The notes under the pieces: generated by a model
What the model saw: the letters and a program-made list of their open reading frames with translations, nothing else
Told to the model about the DNA's origin: nothing
The model's database searches: none
Source of the DNA: Enoplosus armatus
Taxonomy: Eukaryota > Chordata > Actinopteri > Centrarchiformes > Enoplosidae
Assembly (NCBI RefSeq): GCF_043641665.1
Contig: NC_092200.1
Span: forward strand, 3,297,194 to 3,361,193
Direction: 5' to 3'
DNA: 64,000 bases
Translations under genes and position numbers: made by a program
Shown here: piece by piece, positions 1 to 13,315 of the stretch
How the letters are laid out: every line of letters starts with the position of its first letter
Position numbering within the stretch: the first letter of the stretch is position 1

Positions 1-192
1 AATACATAGAAAAAAGGCCAGATATGTTTAAAGGCTGGAGGTTGTTGAAGGTAAAGATAAGCGGAACAGGAAGGTGGCGTGTTTGAGCATCACGGTAAAT
101 CATTCTCTACAGTAAGAAAAGCTGTTAATGATTTTAGCTTAGAAATTAGATGAGTGACACCTAAAGAAAACTAAGCAAAAACACTCTGCAGT
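1..192. other. non-coding sequence, nothing recognised
   Basis: AT-rich sequence at the window edge with no supported gene, RNA or recognisable repeat. Confidence 0.5.
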
Positions 193-473
193 CGGACTAA
201 CAACTAACAGTTATTTCCATCATTGATAAACCAGCCGGTTATTTTCTAATAATTGAGTAATCAGCAACAACAACGGTCCAAAACCCAACAATATGTCGCT
301 TACAATTATTTGAAGCAAAGAAAAGCAGTAAATCCTCACACTTGAGAAGCTGGAGCCACTGAATGATTGGAGTTTTACAATGAAATGATTAATCGATTAT
401 CAAAATAGTGATAGCTGATTAAGTGATTAAGTCAATCCACTAATCTGTTAATCAACTCCTTGATTCAGCTCTA
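193..473 (+). mobile_element. degenerate hAT-type MITE, TAGGGCTGCAAC family, copy 1
   Basis: The sequence runs in the order expected of the fish hAT MITE that I remember as starting TAGGGCTGCAACTAACGATT. It shows CAACTAACAGTTATTTCCAT near the left end, then GGTTATTTTCT, an internal GAGAAGCTGGA block, GATTAATCGATTATCAAAAT near the right, and ends in CAGCTCTA. The left terminus is worn (GGACTAAC in place of TAGGGCTGC), so an old insertion is inferred. It has no coding capacity. Three more copies in this window lie in the same orientation. Confidence 0.65.
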
Positions 474-3225
474 TTTGAAAGCCTGATATTAAAATCTCTT
501 CAGAAGAAAGATGTTGAGTGAGGCACTTGGTATTTAATGTGGTAATATTTTTACAGGCAGGAGCTTGTTCAGTGAGGAGACGTATGTGCTGTAGATATAT
601 ACTGTTTCAATAAATGGATTAATCACTGCTGTCTTTAAGCTTTGAAATATGTCCAACATAAAATATTAACTCTGTCCACAGTCTAAAAACAAGAGAGAAA
701 AATGTGCTTCATGTACGGATCAGGTTCTGTATGTCACTGAAGCTGTACAGGACATGTGCTTATTGAAAGAAATGGGGGAAAGATGGAAAAGGGGACTGTG
801 ACAGCATCCAGGATGACAGATTTTCTGGGGATCAGGGTGTATTTACTGGCTGAAAACAGTTTGTGCTGCTAGCCAAGAGTGTATATCAGCATGGCATCGC
901 TGATTTGTGTCTCGGTACTGTGAATTCTCGCTGTGGCAGAGAGCTATCTAGGCATGTTCTCAAATACTGACTATATCAGTTGCATTCGTCACCATGACAA
1001 CCATGACCACTTTTTTTTTTCCACCCCTGTGCAATGAAACGGAGCACTATGCATTAAGCAGTGGCTGTCAGTCAGACATGGAAATTTGACAGTACTTGAC
1101 AAAATGATGCTTCTTTGCATTGTGGTGCTGTTTTCGGGGGTGCTATGACATTGAATTAAGGGGCAAAATCTTTTACTTTTGACAGACTAAATGATTCAAT
1201 GGAATATATATGTACAGCATCTGAAACTAGCACACTTCCTGTGATTACAAACAACACTGACACATTGCACTGATAATTATAGGGTCATCATTACAGGGCT
1301 GCAATAATTGGTCATTTTTTGATGGCTCACATGATTAGTCACATGTATACTGGAGTAAAGCGTATTTTCTGGTCTACACGATGCAATCAAACATTTGATG
1401 ACATCCCTTTAATTTCAAGGTCTTCTATAAACCTAAAGGCAAATAAGGAATAATTGTAAAATGTCAATCAGTATTTCTCTAGTTTGCAACATCCTTCCCC
1501 CGGCATGAGTTTTTTAGCTCATAATTTCATTTCAGAACTAAAAATTGACTCGTATGCTAAAGAAAAAAACAACAAAGCACAACACTTTTCAAAAGACCTC
1601 ATTCATTTTTTTTGCCTTGGGCCACCTTTTGACTAGTCAGAATTTGATTACTTGAGTTGTGTTTGCCGTCTGCTGTGAAATAAGTAGATTTAAATGAAGA
1701 AAACATTGAATAGCTGACTTGAGTCTATCTTTCTGTAGGAGTTGAGCTGTTTTATGTCAAACTGCCCTGTACTATTTATGAAATTATTGAGCATGAAGGG
1801 CTGCTGTTAAGTTCATGTCCTAATGAACTTAGCTGACCTTAGTGGAGCTGGCAATATAGCAATCGACGCATGACAGCAGGCCTCCATTTGACACAAACAA
1901 CGTGTGGAGACGGCGCCCCAGAGACCGTCACGACAACATGGATTTGTCTGGTTTACGGCAGCCTATTCAAAGTGTAATGAACCTTGTGGGCTCTATATTC
2001 TTATGATGTTTTATTTAAACAATGTTTTGCTAATATGCTAATCATTATAGGTGATGACAGTAAAAAAAAAAACACATGAAAGTATTTAAATGGGTACACT
2101 CGGCTAATTACAAGGATTCTGGTTGTCACTGCCCCACTGGAAATTGTTCTGCCTGCTCAAGCATTGACAATGTGTCTGTCTGCTTTTGGACACACAATGA
2201 TGTTCAGAGGCAAAGAATATAAATGCTAATTCAAATGTACATTATATTTCCAAGGATTAAGATGCGGCCCACTGACTGATTTTGGTGCCCTGAGGATTTG
2301 TATGACAATATAAACTTCATAAAACTCCAAGAGGAGAAATAATCCTTGTCAGCTCTGCACACTGAAGAGGAGAGAGTGCCAATTTTTAGCTGCAAACAGC
2401 AGCCTCCGTGTCACTCTGTAAGTTGGCTGGTTTTCCCGAATAATATAAGAAAACAAAAAGTTAAGTGCACGTTATATTTTGGGATCAGTTGATAAAGGTT
2501 TTAAGCCTGGCTGAGTTGTAGTATAGTAACGCAAATGACAGATTTGTGATTTAAGCTCTCACTGAGCTGTAGACCAACTGGTATTTATGGTCAAAGAAAT
2601 GTATAATTATGAAATGTCTTAACATTAATCCTAAAGAACACTGTATTCCTATGTATCCTGAAACTTGTCATTTGGAGTTTCTGTCTGTCAAAGAAATCAT
2701 GATTTTGTGTTTTACTTTTCAGATACATCGTTCCAGCGTGTGCTTTTCTCAAGGCCACTCTCAGAGAGCTTGGGATTGTAGTTCATAGCTATGACAGCGC
2801 AGGCATTTCCTTCTCTTCAAAACATGATGTATCCAGTGGGTTTTGTATTTCCAAGGCCACTGTCAAACAAACAGAGCCTTTGCTCCACTTAGATTTTTTT
2901 GTGCATGAAGCCTCTGCATGTGCTGCTGTCACTAAAAGAAACTGCAATATTTTCCTCTATTCGTCCCGGAAAAAGCCAATGTTTAAACTCATGTTGTTGT
3001 AACCTTTATGGGGCAATCAATGTCCTTTATTTGTACTCCTCTTGCTGATCCCAGTTAATTTTGAAAGATTACATTTCATTTCACATTTCCCTACTATTCA
3101 AATTGCTGGCAGGCATGTGTTGCTACCCGACGGAAGATTAATTAATTCCAAGTTCCCGGATTCCTGAGTGTTTGATTTAGGTTTACCTTCTGTTTTGTTT
3201 GACTTTCCTGATGACAAAGTGGGCT
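474..3225. other. non-coding stretch
   Basis: No supported gene. The piece around 1294-1330 starts AGGGCTGCAATAATTGGTCA, which resembles the left end of the TAGGGCTGC MITE family, but the rest does not follow well. A T run lies near 1010 and an A run near 2065. Everything else is unremarkable AT-rich sequence. Confidence 0.4.
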
Positions 3226-3415
3226 TAAAGGAAAAATCCACCCTCAGATACTCTAAAAGTGTTAGATATCATCATTTAGTGACACTGCAGCCACTTTGCC
3301 TCCACCTGCCTCGTCTACTTCTACTTAAATTAGTGACTTCCTTCATTTCCCAGGAGGACTGTTTACAACCCCCAGTGAAAGGGTGTGGACTTGTTTCTTT
3401 CAATAAACGAGGGAT
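3226..3415 (+). repeat. probable dispersed fish repeat fragment
   Basis: The segment starts TAAAGGAAAAATCCACCCTC and later contains ACTTCCTTCATTTCCCAGGA followed by CCCCCAGTGAAAGGGTGTGG. Both resemble a dispersed fish repeat that I recall. Overlapping short reading frames exist on both strands, but they have no coding features and fall inside the repeat. Assignment is from memory, with no inverted repeats or target duplications visible. Confidence 0.35.
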
Positions 3416-4011
3416 GAATGGGCACATAAATAGCTTGAAAGTGTAACCATTCAACTGAGAGTTATGTATTTAGTTGGAGAGAGCAATAGTGATAGAAGAA
3501 CGTAATGACAAGGTATCTTCCAGCAGCCTTTGAGAGTGAGCCAGCACCAATTATGACTGGGTGTCTTTCCAGCATGATTCTAGCGTGCTGGCCTCAAACC
3601 AATCTGTGCACAAAACATAATGGAAATTTATATTACTCACACACGCACACACTTGTTTAATGGCAATAAACCATTTAAATACCCAGCAAAAGCTTCTTTA
3701 CTTTAAAATCTATACTTCTTAGTATCAAACCCACATTTTACATATCTTCCACATTATAATATCACATGAATAAAACTGAAACCCTCTGTTCATGAATAGT
3801 ACATTACAACCTACAGTATTTAATTTTAATGTAATCATGGGCGTGGGTTCTCTGAGTCAGCACATTGTTTTAGCGAGAATCAGACGAGAATAAGATGTGT
3901 TGGTAGTTGCATTTTCACTTCAATTCAGTTCCAGTTGTTACAGTAGAGAGACAGCACATTAAACCATGGATTTTTAGTCACTCTTTCTTTCTACCTGTGT
4001 TATACTTCTCA

Positions 4012-4062
4012 GGGTCACAGAGGCCTGGAACTTATCCAAGCATGCACTGGGCAGAAGCCCAG
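4012..4062 (+). repeat. short fragment of a common fish dispersed repeat
   Basis: GGGTCACAGAGGCCTGGAAC followed by TTATCCAAGCATGCACTGGG resembles the frequent fish repeat reading 'gggtcacggggg-ctggagcctatcccagc-..ctgggcgagagg'. Only about 50 bp is left. It lies directly before the fold-back element at 4114. Confidence 0.4.
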
Positions 4063-4113
4063 AAACAGGAACAGGAAACACAGGAAACACAGGCATACAA
4101 AAACACCAGAGAC

Positions 4114-4516
4114 CATCACACCAGCCTCGACGCCTGTCAACATGTTGACGTTCCATCCCGCGAGTCCTCACTAGTCATTACTACATTATTACCAGCCGCG
4201 ACAGAGTGTGGCTAGTGTTGTTTTCACATTGTGAGTCTGTGTGTGTCATCGTGGCAAAATGTGGGAAGCGGTCTGTCTATCTTGTCAACGCAATGGCGTC
4301 ACAACCGTGCGTCACAAACCTTCACGGGTGGGTAGTTGAGATCAAAGGCTGTGTGTGAAGATTGGTGTGGTCCAAGACAGGGTGCTGGAAGTAGGGGGGG
4401 AGGAAGTAGGGAAAGGGCCATTGCCCTGATACTCATGTAATAATGTGGTAATGACTGACTGAGTACTCATGGGTCGGAACATCAACGCGTTGACGGGCGT
4501 TGCGGCTGCTGTGATC
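4114..4516. mobile_element. fold-back / long-TIR MITE-like element
   Basis: The left arm (about 4114-4192) and the right arm (about 4437-4516) are inverted copies of each other at roughly 80% identity by eye. Reverse-complementing the right arm gives the same order: ATCAC, CAGCC, a GTCAAC..GTTGA palindrome, GTTCC, GAGT, CAGTCATTAC and ACATTATTA. Each arm has its own internal palindrome: GTCAACATGTTGAC at 4136-4149 and TCAACGCGTTGA at 4482-4493. The spacer of about 245 bp has no open frame of note but is richer in CpG than its surroundings. This structure fits a non-autonomous DNA transposon. Exact ends and a target-site duplication were not found, and the superfamily is unknown. Confidence 0.6.
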
Positions 4517-7500
4517 CCATTGCAAGATGGTCTCAGTACTCAGCATACTCGCACGCTGTTGTGGCTGGTAATTAGCACTTACAGGAAATTTAGAGTCCTC
4601 AATCCACCATGTCTTTGGATTGTCAGAAGAAACAGGAGTACAGGAGTGAAAACCCATTCACAGCTCTGAAAACATGCAAACACAAAAGGTTGGGGGCTTA
4701 CTGTAAATATAGGCTAAACTACATATAACTCTTCACCAAGCTGTGAATCCCCTGAGCTGTCAGTCATGTTATCAATGTGAGGAAGCTCTACAACTTCATA
4801 TTGTGTCCACCTTCATTTTTTTTGACTTGATACATTTTCTTTTTACATATTTCTATTTAAGGAGTCCATATGTTGTGTAACAATCTGCTAGTAACAGCTG
4901 TACATAACAGCTGGAAGCAATTGCCACCGCTTAAGATGTGGTTAAACAGTCCCCAGCATATGTCTGCACATGTAAATATTTATTATATTCTTTAGAAATA
5001 ATCTGATGATAGTTTGATTCTATTTCTGAGCTGATATTCTGTTAATGCCTCAGTGAATCTTGGTGCTTGTCACAAATGGTGAAATTTCTGTTATATCATA
5101 AATGAGATCAATAAAGTTTCATCTTTTTTTCCTGTATTTCATCGTCTTACCAATGTAAAGGATAAAAGCTAGGATTTTAATGGACCAACGAATGACTGAC
5201 CCCGTTGCAAATGAAACTACTGAAGTGCTTTCTTGTTGTTGAGCTTCCATCTTGCTCTGGTAGAGCTTGGGAGGCATGCACACTAGTTTGGTTTGGCTGT
5301 AAACAATGTTATAAGACATGCCAAAAAGAAAATCTGACATTTGTCATTTCATTATTACATCCAATCTGTTCTTGTCACACAAGGAGAAAGGCCAGCGTTT
5401 GAGAAAAAAACAAAATGCAGCCAGTCTCATCTCTCTAATGCCCAAGTCGTTTCTTTCTTATTAATCACACACCATGTTGAAATGAATTGAAATGCACCAT
5501 GTTGTATTGATCCCAGGACAACGGACATCTTAGTCTACAAACAGTGCTTTTAGTTTTTCTGCTGGATGAATAATTGTCATGTCAGACAACGTGTCGGCAA
5601 TGTCACTGTGAAATGACAGGGAGCAAAGAGAAAAAGTGCTTGAAGGCTCGATATCAGCCATCAGGGAAATGTAAAAAAAAAAAAAAAGTATGCTCATGCC
5701 ACATAACAACCAATATGCCCTTAAAGTCCTTTGCTGTCAGCGAGTACACACAACTAGTCACAAACACATAGCCAGGTTGTTTTTCTTTCAATGAACATCT
5801 CAGGTACTGTAATACAGCAGACCAACCAGGATGTATTGAAGCTGACAGGTTGTCTGGAAGCTATTTTCAAATGTATTTCCATGACAAGCATTTATTTCAA
5901 ATACATCATGTGCGTCTGTCGGCATCACATGTTATACCTGGGAAAACAATCTCAGTGTGACAGCCTGTATTGATACAAACAAGGTGTCCTGGCAATGGAC
6001 ATTAATCATACTTTGGATAATCAGCCACCATTTTTACTTTGGGTAAGAAATAGAAGCTTAATTCTCGACATGTAATCTGTCACCAGCCTTCAGTCATTAC
6101 AGACTCAAAGACGACGCAAGAAAAAGCAAAATCTAGTGAACGTGGAATCATCGTTTCCAATCACTGTTTCAGTCTGACATAACACAAGTTTAGTCTACCT
6201 TACGTCACTTGTGTGTTACTTTCAAATACTGCCATGGATGATATCTTTTATAGTGATGCAGAAGTAAAGATCAAAGCAATTTGGATTGATCAAGGACTGT
6301 TTGAGCATCATGAGCCCTTAAATTTTGCATTTTTGTCTTGCCCAAGTCATATAAAATATTGGGATAAATTGCCTTCACATTAAAGATAAATGCATGTCAT
6401 TTGCATTGCTTTGATACTGGAACAATACCAAAAGTATCATTACACTTCTAAGACATAAAAGCCATGGGAGAAGGCTCATTTTAGAATAGTCAGATGTTCA
6501 ATTTTAAATTTGCTAAAATATTTACGTAAATGATGCCTCCATACTCTATATATGGCTATTCTTTATCCACCTTTGCATTAATTCGTGTTCTGATATGAAT
6601 TTGTCAAGTGAAACACATCTTGGGCGGAATAAACCATATTAAAGACTTGAATAATTGGTTTACACTGCTGAGACGAAAGCAGGCTACTGCGCTCCCAAGA
6701 GGACAGACCACTGACATTACGAGCACAACAAATTGGTATCATATCTTCCACCTGGCAGTACATCTACACACCTGGACATAGGTGGCCTTTTTGACACTAA
6801 TAAGAGTCCAGGAAGGAAGGAGAAGGTGAAATCCAGCTGAAAACTAGCCAGTGGCAGACAGCTGAGGCCTATTTGGCACTGATCTCCTGACTGACTGACT
6901 GAGAAGTTCACAGATGGCTCACTTATATAGGCTTGGGGTGCAAAGTAAACAAAGTGCTGTGGATGTTGTTAATCTGACCCCAGCCTGTCAGGGAAAATGA
7001 TGTTGAAGGAGGGTGTGTGATTGCAGTACATGACGGTCAGAGTTGTGGTTGGGAACGGGCCATGTCTTGCTGTATTTTACAGTTTAATGAACTCTTCTGA
7101 TTCCCGTCATTATTTCTGCTAAATGAATCCGGTGTTGCTTTATGTTTGGTCGGGTTTGCCGTTTTAATCTATCACCTTGTGTATATGGCAAGAATGTGGA
7201 GCTTATTAAAATGCAACATTTCCTTCGAACCATTTGCATCTAATTTTGTACAATTTCGCAAAATATTCATACACCACAGCATCCTATGGCTTCCTGTCTC
7301 ATTTATATTCTACTGCTGTACGGTACTAAATAGGCATGGCTTGATAGACTGATTCACAATATAATGTCAATCAAACATTCTGGACAGTACCACCAACAGG
7401 CACCAAAGGTATTGGCCATGTTTTATTCATACAGCTTTAACATTTTCATTTTCTTCTGACTTCCTGCAAAGTAATAATACAGGCATAGTTGGAAAAAGTA

Positions 7501-8401
7501 AATGTATAAATGGTGGCCACAACAAACCAGTTGTAAGCTGGACGTGTTTATTCAGTTCTTATCTGTATAATTAGATTCATTAGAATAATTAAACAATCTG
7601 TCTGCTGAGCATGATGCTTTGAATAGCAAGAGGATGAACCTCTTCCAAGTGTTTAAAGGATTGAATGCTGTCTCAGGGTGGTTTCTGGGCTAAATGCTGA
7701 TGTCTTCGTGATTTATGTACTGAAGCTAATCCAGAGAAGATGCCATCACACAAGTATACCCTTTCTTATACCTGAGACACAGCATCAGGTCATGGGTTGG
7801 TCATTTTTTTCCATGCAAATGTGACACATAATAAATGAGAAACTTTGTACCCTTTGGCTGAGGACTGAGACAGATTATGTTCATGGCAAATAAATTGCTG
7901 TTAAGTTTAAGTTCAGACAACTAAAACCATTTCCTCCTCACTTGTGTAAGAAAATGTTAAATATGATGATACTGCAGCAACTGTGCATATTTTTCCCATA
8001 ATTCAAAAGAGGATTTGAATAATAATAGTTTTTGGACATATTTTCATAACATAACATTTGAAAGGAAATTAGCCTAGCTTGCTAACGTTTCCCACCATAC
8101 TGTACTTTTCCGTCATGTCGTATAAATACCTGCTGAGTCATTGGTAGCTTCTGCACACTCAGTGTTGTGTTTACATTACTGCATAGAAAGGAGGAGGGTA
8201 TAGTATGCTAGCTAACTGTTTCACTTTCATGGGTCCAGTTGGGGCAAATGACCAGATTGCCAAAACATGAATAATGAGTGAAGTCACAGAGAAACGCACA
8301 GTGTGCTGAAATCACAGATGGGACTAAGCTAAGAATGGCTAACAACGTCTTCCCCCCACCAGGTTAACTGCCTGTGTGGCTGTTGAAGTGATATGACATA
8401 C
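4517..8401. other. non-coding stretch
   Basis: No supported gene or recognised element. It contains an A15 run near 5672 and several short chance reading frames with no splice or initiation context. One longer open stretch ending at a GTAAGAAAT donor-like site (about 5870-6042) has hydrophobic composition but no other support. Confidence 0.4.
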
Positions 8402-8451
8402 CCACCCACACAAATATTGCACCCACAGCAGCCACCCACACGAATATTGCA
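8402..8451 (+). repeat. short direct duplication, 20-bp unit, two copies
   Basis: CCACCCACACAAATATTGCA at 8402-8421 is repeated with one mismatch at 8432-8451 (CCACCCACACGAATATTGCA). The period is 30 bp, separated by CCCACAGCAG. It is a local duplication of unknown function. Confidence 0.8.
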
Positions 8452-11400
8452 ATTAAAATGACAGTACCAGCCTTTTCAGTCTGAAGAAAAAAGATAATGG
8501 CCATGGTTTAAAAAAACAAGTGTTTATTCTGGTCTCAGTTGTTGAATTTCGACAGTGTGCAGACTGAGGCGCTGTCCGTCCACCCTGAGTTCAGAGCCAG
8601 CTGCATTGTCTTATCAACAGTCAGCATGGCAGGTGCTTTCAGACACAAGAGTTTGAACCGACTTTTGGTCTTTTGATTTAAGGGCAATCTCCCAACACAC
8701 CATGCTGCCTCCAACACTGTTCATTCACATCAGCCAGAAAGCCAACAAGTATCTTATTCATGATGGAGGATACAAATGTAAGTATTTAATTATTTTGTAA
8801 ATGTTTCAGAAAGACAGTAGCACCTGACAAGTGAACACAGTTTGAAAATGATATGACTGCAGGCCACAACACTATTTCGACAGATTACCTTCATCATCAT
8901 CATCTTTTAACTTAAATTAGATTTTGTTATACTTGATTGGAATTAAGGAACAATATGCTTCCATTTTAAGAGCCTGTAATTGTTCACTGCAATGAATATT
9001 CAGGTGAAAAAGTTTGAAAAGTAATTTCATTTGCAATGGTCTTTCACTGTTGACACTTAATTAACTAAAATTAGATGAAGCCTCATAATCACATCAAAGA
9101 AAGACAAACATCCCATACATGCAGAGGTGTACACACTAAATGAACTCAACGTAATGAGCGTCGCAGTCAGGCTTCACAGACAACACAGACACATTAACCA
9201 AGAAATGTGACTTTTCTTACAATTGGTGCATTTGTAGTGAGACAACTTTAGGGGGGAAACTAAGGTTTCACATAATTTGCAGTTTGTAGTTTTGTGACAG
9301 TTGACTTCACCCTATGCTCCTGCATGTTATAATAGTTCATCTTACAATGGATCTTTTTCCATCATAGAGTTAGCATAATTATATGATAGGATGAAATGAA
9401 CTTCAAGAAGCAAATTAATGGATTTGAGAGTAACATAGAAAATTACATGTTTTGGGAAAATGTGCTTCAGTGCTAATGTGGCATTTAAATACACTTTTAT
9501 TTTAATTACACTGGCTCCTTAGCTCACAATAACACTTGGAAAAAATGCATCTTTAGAGAAAAAAAAAGATGTACAGATGTGCACTGATGCTGATACTTCA
9601 TTAAATGTGTTTGACATAGAGTGACTATCACATATTAAAAATTGTGTAGGTTTTTAATGAAAAGCGTATACATGATGTAGAGCTGCAGATGATGAACTTC
9701 TGTGTTAACTAAGTAAAGATCAAGTTTTTTCTTGGCTTGCAAGCTATTTAGATGAAATGTCATGTGCATGTATTTTTCCCAAAGATGTGCTTAAAGCTAC
9801 AATAAATCAGCAATGTCTTTCTTTTGCAAATTCAACACATGTCTAACTGAAACCCTGCTGGAGCTGGAATTATGGGGATCGAAATGTTCAAAAGTGGGTA
9901 TTCTACTGGAGAGAAGCGCTGGCCTCACCTCCCAGCTGTGAACCATTTTCCCACAGTGGCCATTGTCAAGTATGTCACACTCTGGGTGGTAAAAAGAGGG
10001 GAATGTACAGGCCACCTATGACCTATACTTGTGCACCAAGATGCATAAAAAAACACGTATTATTTCACAGATTTCCCCTTGAGAGCTCAATGGCTGGGCT
10101 GATCAGATATGAACAGTGCTCAGTAATGGATCGAGATATGTGGCTTTGCTTTGAGGCCAGACGTTGATGCTTATATTGACTAAATTAGTTTTACATATAA
10201 AAATATAAACAAAAATTTGATATGAAACAGGTGACGCTACGGATGCACAATATAATGTGGATAACTAATTATTCGCTTGTGACTTTAATTTGAAGGTCAT
10301 TGGTTACTCCTTCCTTTTTCGTTTTGAAAGCAGACATGGGCTACCTGCAGATTATGGACCGTTTATTGGGCCACGTAGACAGTACTCTGAATGACAAGCA
10401 GCAAATTCCCCTGGCATCTGTCTTAAGTCAAGTGTCCTACATATTTAAAAGACTATTAAAGCCTTAATGAAGTGTTCAGTGATGGGTGATTGAACGCACA
10501 TAGTCAAATGAAGTGATTATTATTCAGTTTGCCTGGCTAAATTTACACAATACCCTTCATAAACACCTGATGCTGCACCGTTATTTATTTATTTGTTTAA
10601 ATTAAATGTCTCCCAAAAGGAATTAAATGAGAATAGATGCAGACCCCTCATTTCCATAATCTAATGCTATGTTTATGAGCTACCATGGTGCAATTTGAAT
10701 AAGAATGAATCCTGGTAGAGATTCAGGGTCTGACAGCGTGGAAGAGTGCCTCCCCAAGGTTCCTGAGTGCCAATTCAGACACAGTCAAAGCTCCTGCTGA
10801 ATCCAAATACTGTACACCTCTTGCTTAAATTGGACTGTTGTCATGCAAATAAAATAAATAAATAAACAATCAAGGATACTGAGTTCACCCAAGACTATTA
10901 ATCTCTGTTGGGAGGAATAATTGCTGAGGCTGCATTAATACCTTTCAGACTAAAACTAATGCTAATGTGTTGGAGAAGCCACTCTTATAATGTAGTTCAC
11001 TGTAAACAACAACAACTCCTCTGCAATGGAAACAGTCACACAGCCAAATCTAGTTTGGCACACAGCCCCCTTCCAGTCCCAGCCGTCATGTCCACATGGT
11101 TTAGATTCCCTTCGTGGTCCATGTTGGGACTGTACACTGTCCAGTTTTGTGTGGAAACCATTACAAGTGGGACGCAATACACGGTGTAAACCAATTGATG
11201 ATGTGCCTATAAAAGTTCTGGTCACCCCGGTCATAAACAACAAATCTTCTCTCTTAAGGTGCTGTTTGTTTAATTTGGTCCGGACCAAGGGTTAAAAAAA
11301 ATTAATTAATTAAGTAGTTCGTGCTGAAACCGTGGTTGGTTTGTTTTGCTGTCACATCACAAATGAACCACACAGTTTGCATGAAACCCACTGTTTCATG

Positions 11401-12860
11401 AGGTCTCTGTTTGTTTAGTTCGAACCAGAGTTCGAAACACAGCTTTCAAACCAGCCTAAAAGAACTAAACCAATCGGTACGCAGCCATTTCGTCTCAGTT
11501 TTGATATCCACACTACCACCAGTCAAATACAGAGGAGCCGAATCAAATTTTGAATGTGGTGCTAAAAGTATTGAAAGAAGACATTTGAAAACACTGTCTC
11601 AAGATAATCCACAGTGGATAGTTTTCACAGGTAACTACTTTCTAATGAAGGTTAAGCATTGCTCGAAATAGTGAGCACTATAGACAGCAGGTGTTAAGAA
11701 GCTCTTAACTGCTACGCACTTGTAATCGCTCGTGAGGGCTGTTTTGAGAAACACTTGTTAAGATTTAAGGGCATTCATTGCAACAGCTGCATTTTTCAAA
11801 TCAGAAGTGGGCGTCTCTGACTGATTAACACCCTGTGTTTTCAATGAAGGTCCTACTGCATACTGGGCCAATATAACACATACCTTCAGACAGACGCTGT
11901 TCATAACTGGATACACGGCTCAGTATTTTAGGACATTGTGCGAGGTGGAGAAAGGGTAAGAAAGGAAAACAGGTGGACAAAAAAAAACCCAGGAGGACGT
12001 TTTTTTGTGCCATGGTCTCACTGGTTTGGACCGCTGTTTGGACACCAAGCCATGTACATGCGATAAAATATTCATCTCAGGGTTTAGGCGTATTATTCTA
12101 TTGTTTTTTTCATCTTCCTTTATTGGGACTGTGAGGCCCTGTGTCCCACTTACAGTACTTTAGACAGTGCCGTATGTGTCTCTGGGGCCACGCTGAAAAG
12201 GGAACCGAGGTCCTTTGGAGACAGGGGGAACATGCACAGCATACGAGATAACAGAGAGGAACAATGGAAACCAAACCCCAACAGGACTCCCCATACTGAG
12301 CCTACCTCCTGCAAACAAGACAGTGCATCAAGGAAAGATGTTCGTCCAAATTCTCATAATGTATTACAGCCTCAAGACTATTTTTATCTGTTCTTTTCCA
12401 ATCCACCAAGGTGTGCATTGTCTGCCACTGGTATAATGTTTCCCTTTTCATCTCTGCATATACATAGTTATAAATCACAGGAGACAATTTCATTTTTGAT
12501 GTCTCTTGCCATGACCACCTGAATTGCTCTGCTTCATAATTGTTGCCATGTCTGTGTAATTGAACTCAACAATTTGCGGGAATAGAATCATTTCAAGGAA
12601 ATACCTGCTGACAGTAAGGGATTGGCATCAGTGTACACTCATCTAACATCAAAGCTTGTCCTGTCTAAAAATACAGAGACATTCTCACTTAAGGTTTGTC
12701 TATAGACAACCACACTGAAAGCCATTTTAATATCATCACTTCCCTCTCTCCATTTTTAAATATCCTTGTTCAACATGTCTATAGCAGTGTACTTAGACGT
12801 GTTATTCAAAAGGCCAACATTTACCAGTGTCAGAGAGAGGCCTAACCCTTGTCAAAAGCA
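8452..12860. other. non-coding stretch with one possible old element
   Basis: No supported gene. Around 11263-11470 there are two related pieces, TGTTTGTTTAATTTGGTCCG and TGTTTGTTTAGTTCGAACCA, with nearby GGACC/GGTCC and GAACTAAACC inversions. This suggests the remains of a DNA transposon, but ends and family are unclear. (AAAT)n runs lie near 10850-10866. The other reading frames overlap on both strands and have no coding signature. Confidence 0.35.
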
Positions 12861-12864
12861 TTAA

Positions 12865-12881
12865 CCTTCCTCTTGTGTTAG
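12865..12881 (+). repeat. left terminal inverted repeat of the piggyBac element
   Basis: CCTTCCTCTTGTGTTAG lies immediately after TTAA and matches the right end 17 of 17. A degenerate internal echo (CCTTTGTGTTGTTAGGGTCGG-like) occurs at about 13046-13066, in front of the second palindrome. Confidence 0.92.
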
Positions 12882-12896
12882 GGTCGGCACCGACCC
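12881..12896. repeat. subterminal palindrome 1 of the piggyBac element
   Basis: GGGTCGGCACCGACCC is a near-perfect palindrome with 7-bp arms around CA. It lies 16 bp from the left end. It is likely a protein-binding or end-recognition motif, judging by its recurrence at 13060, 14111 and 14431. Confidence 0.85.
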
Positions 12897-13059
12897 GTTT
12901 TTAGGTTTTAAATGTATAAAAGTACCACATAAATTTGTTTATTGCATCAAGGCTTTTTGACTTTGTCAGGAACTTCTATTAAAACAAAATAAAATTTAAA
13001 AAATCAATTTCACTAAATGATAAAATGCTCTGGTGAAAATTATGACCTTTGTGTTGTTA

Positions 13060-13075
13060 GGGTCGGTTTCGACCC
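13060..13075. repeat. subterminal palindrome 2 of the piggyBac element
   Basis: GGGTCGGTTTCGACCC repeats the palindrome at the left end, 179 bp further in, with 5-6 bp arms. It is preceded by a degraded copy of the terminal repeat, so the left end looks duplicated internally. Confidence 0.85.
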
Positions 13076-13315
13076 AGTTATAATATAAGATTATAAAACA
13101 ATGATTAGTGCCAAAACTGAAATCATAAACACTATCAGCCAACAGCCAGCTCCTCTCCCAACCACTTGAGCTTTAGTTAGGGGCTTCTCTCCTGTTTGTC
13201 TCCTTCCCTGAACAAACAAAACAAACAAAGACGAACATGTCCAGACATGTAAGGCCAATTCAGTTTAGAGTTGGTGACTTGCAGAGTACACATCTCCAGT
13301 TTGCAGCATGCAAAA

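Noticed and set aside
8670..8778. Open stretch ending SQKANKYLIHDGGYK before a GTAAGT donor, faintly like a FLYWCH domain start
   Set aside because: Too short, with no zinc-binding residues, no acceptor, and a protein-like frame on the opposite strand too.
13271..13315. Upstream extension of the transposase frame
   Set aside because: The extension begins at TTG, not a usual vertebrate start. The family N-terminus begins at the ATG at 13316.
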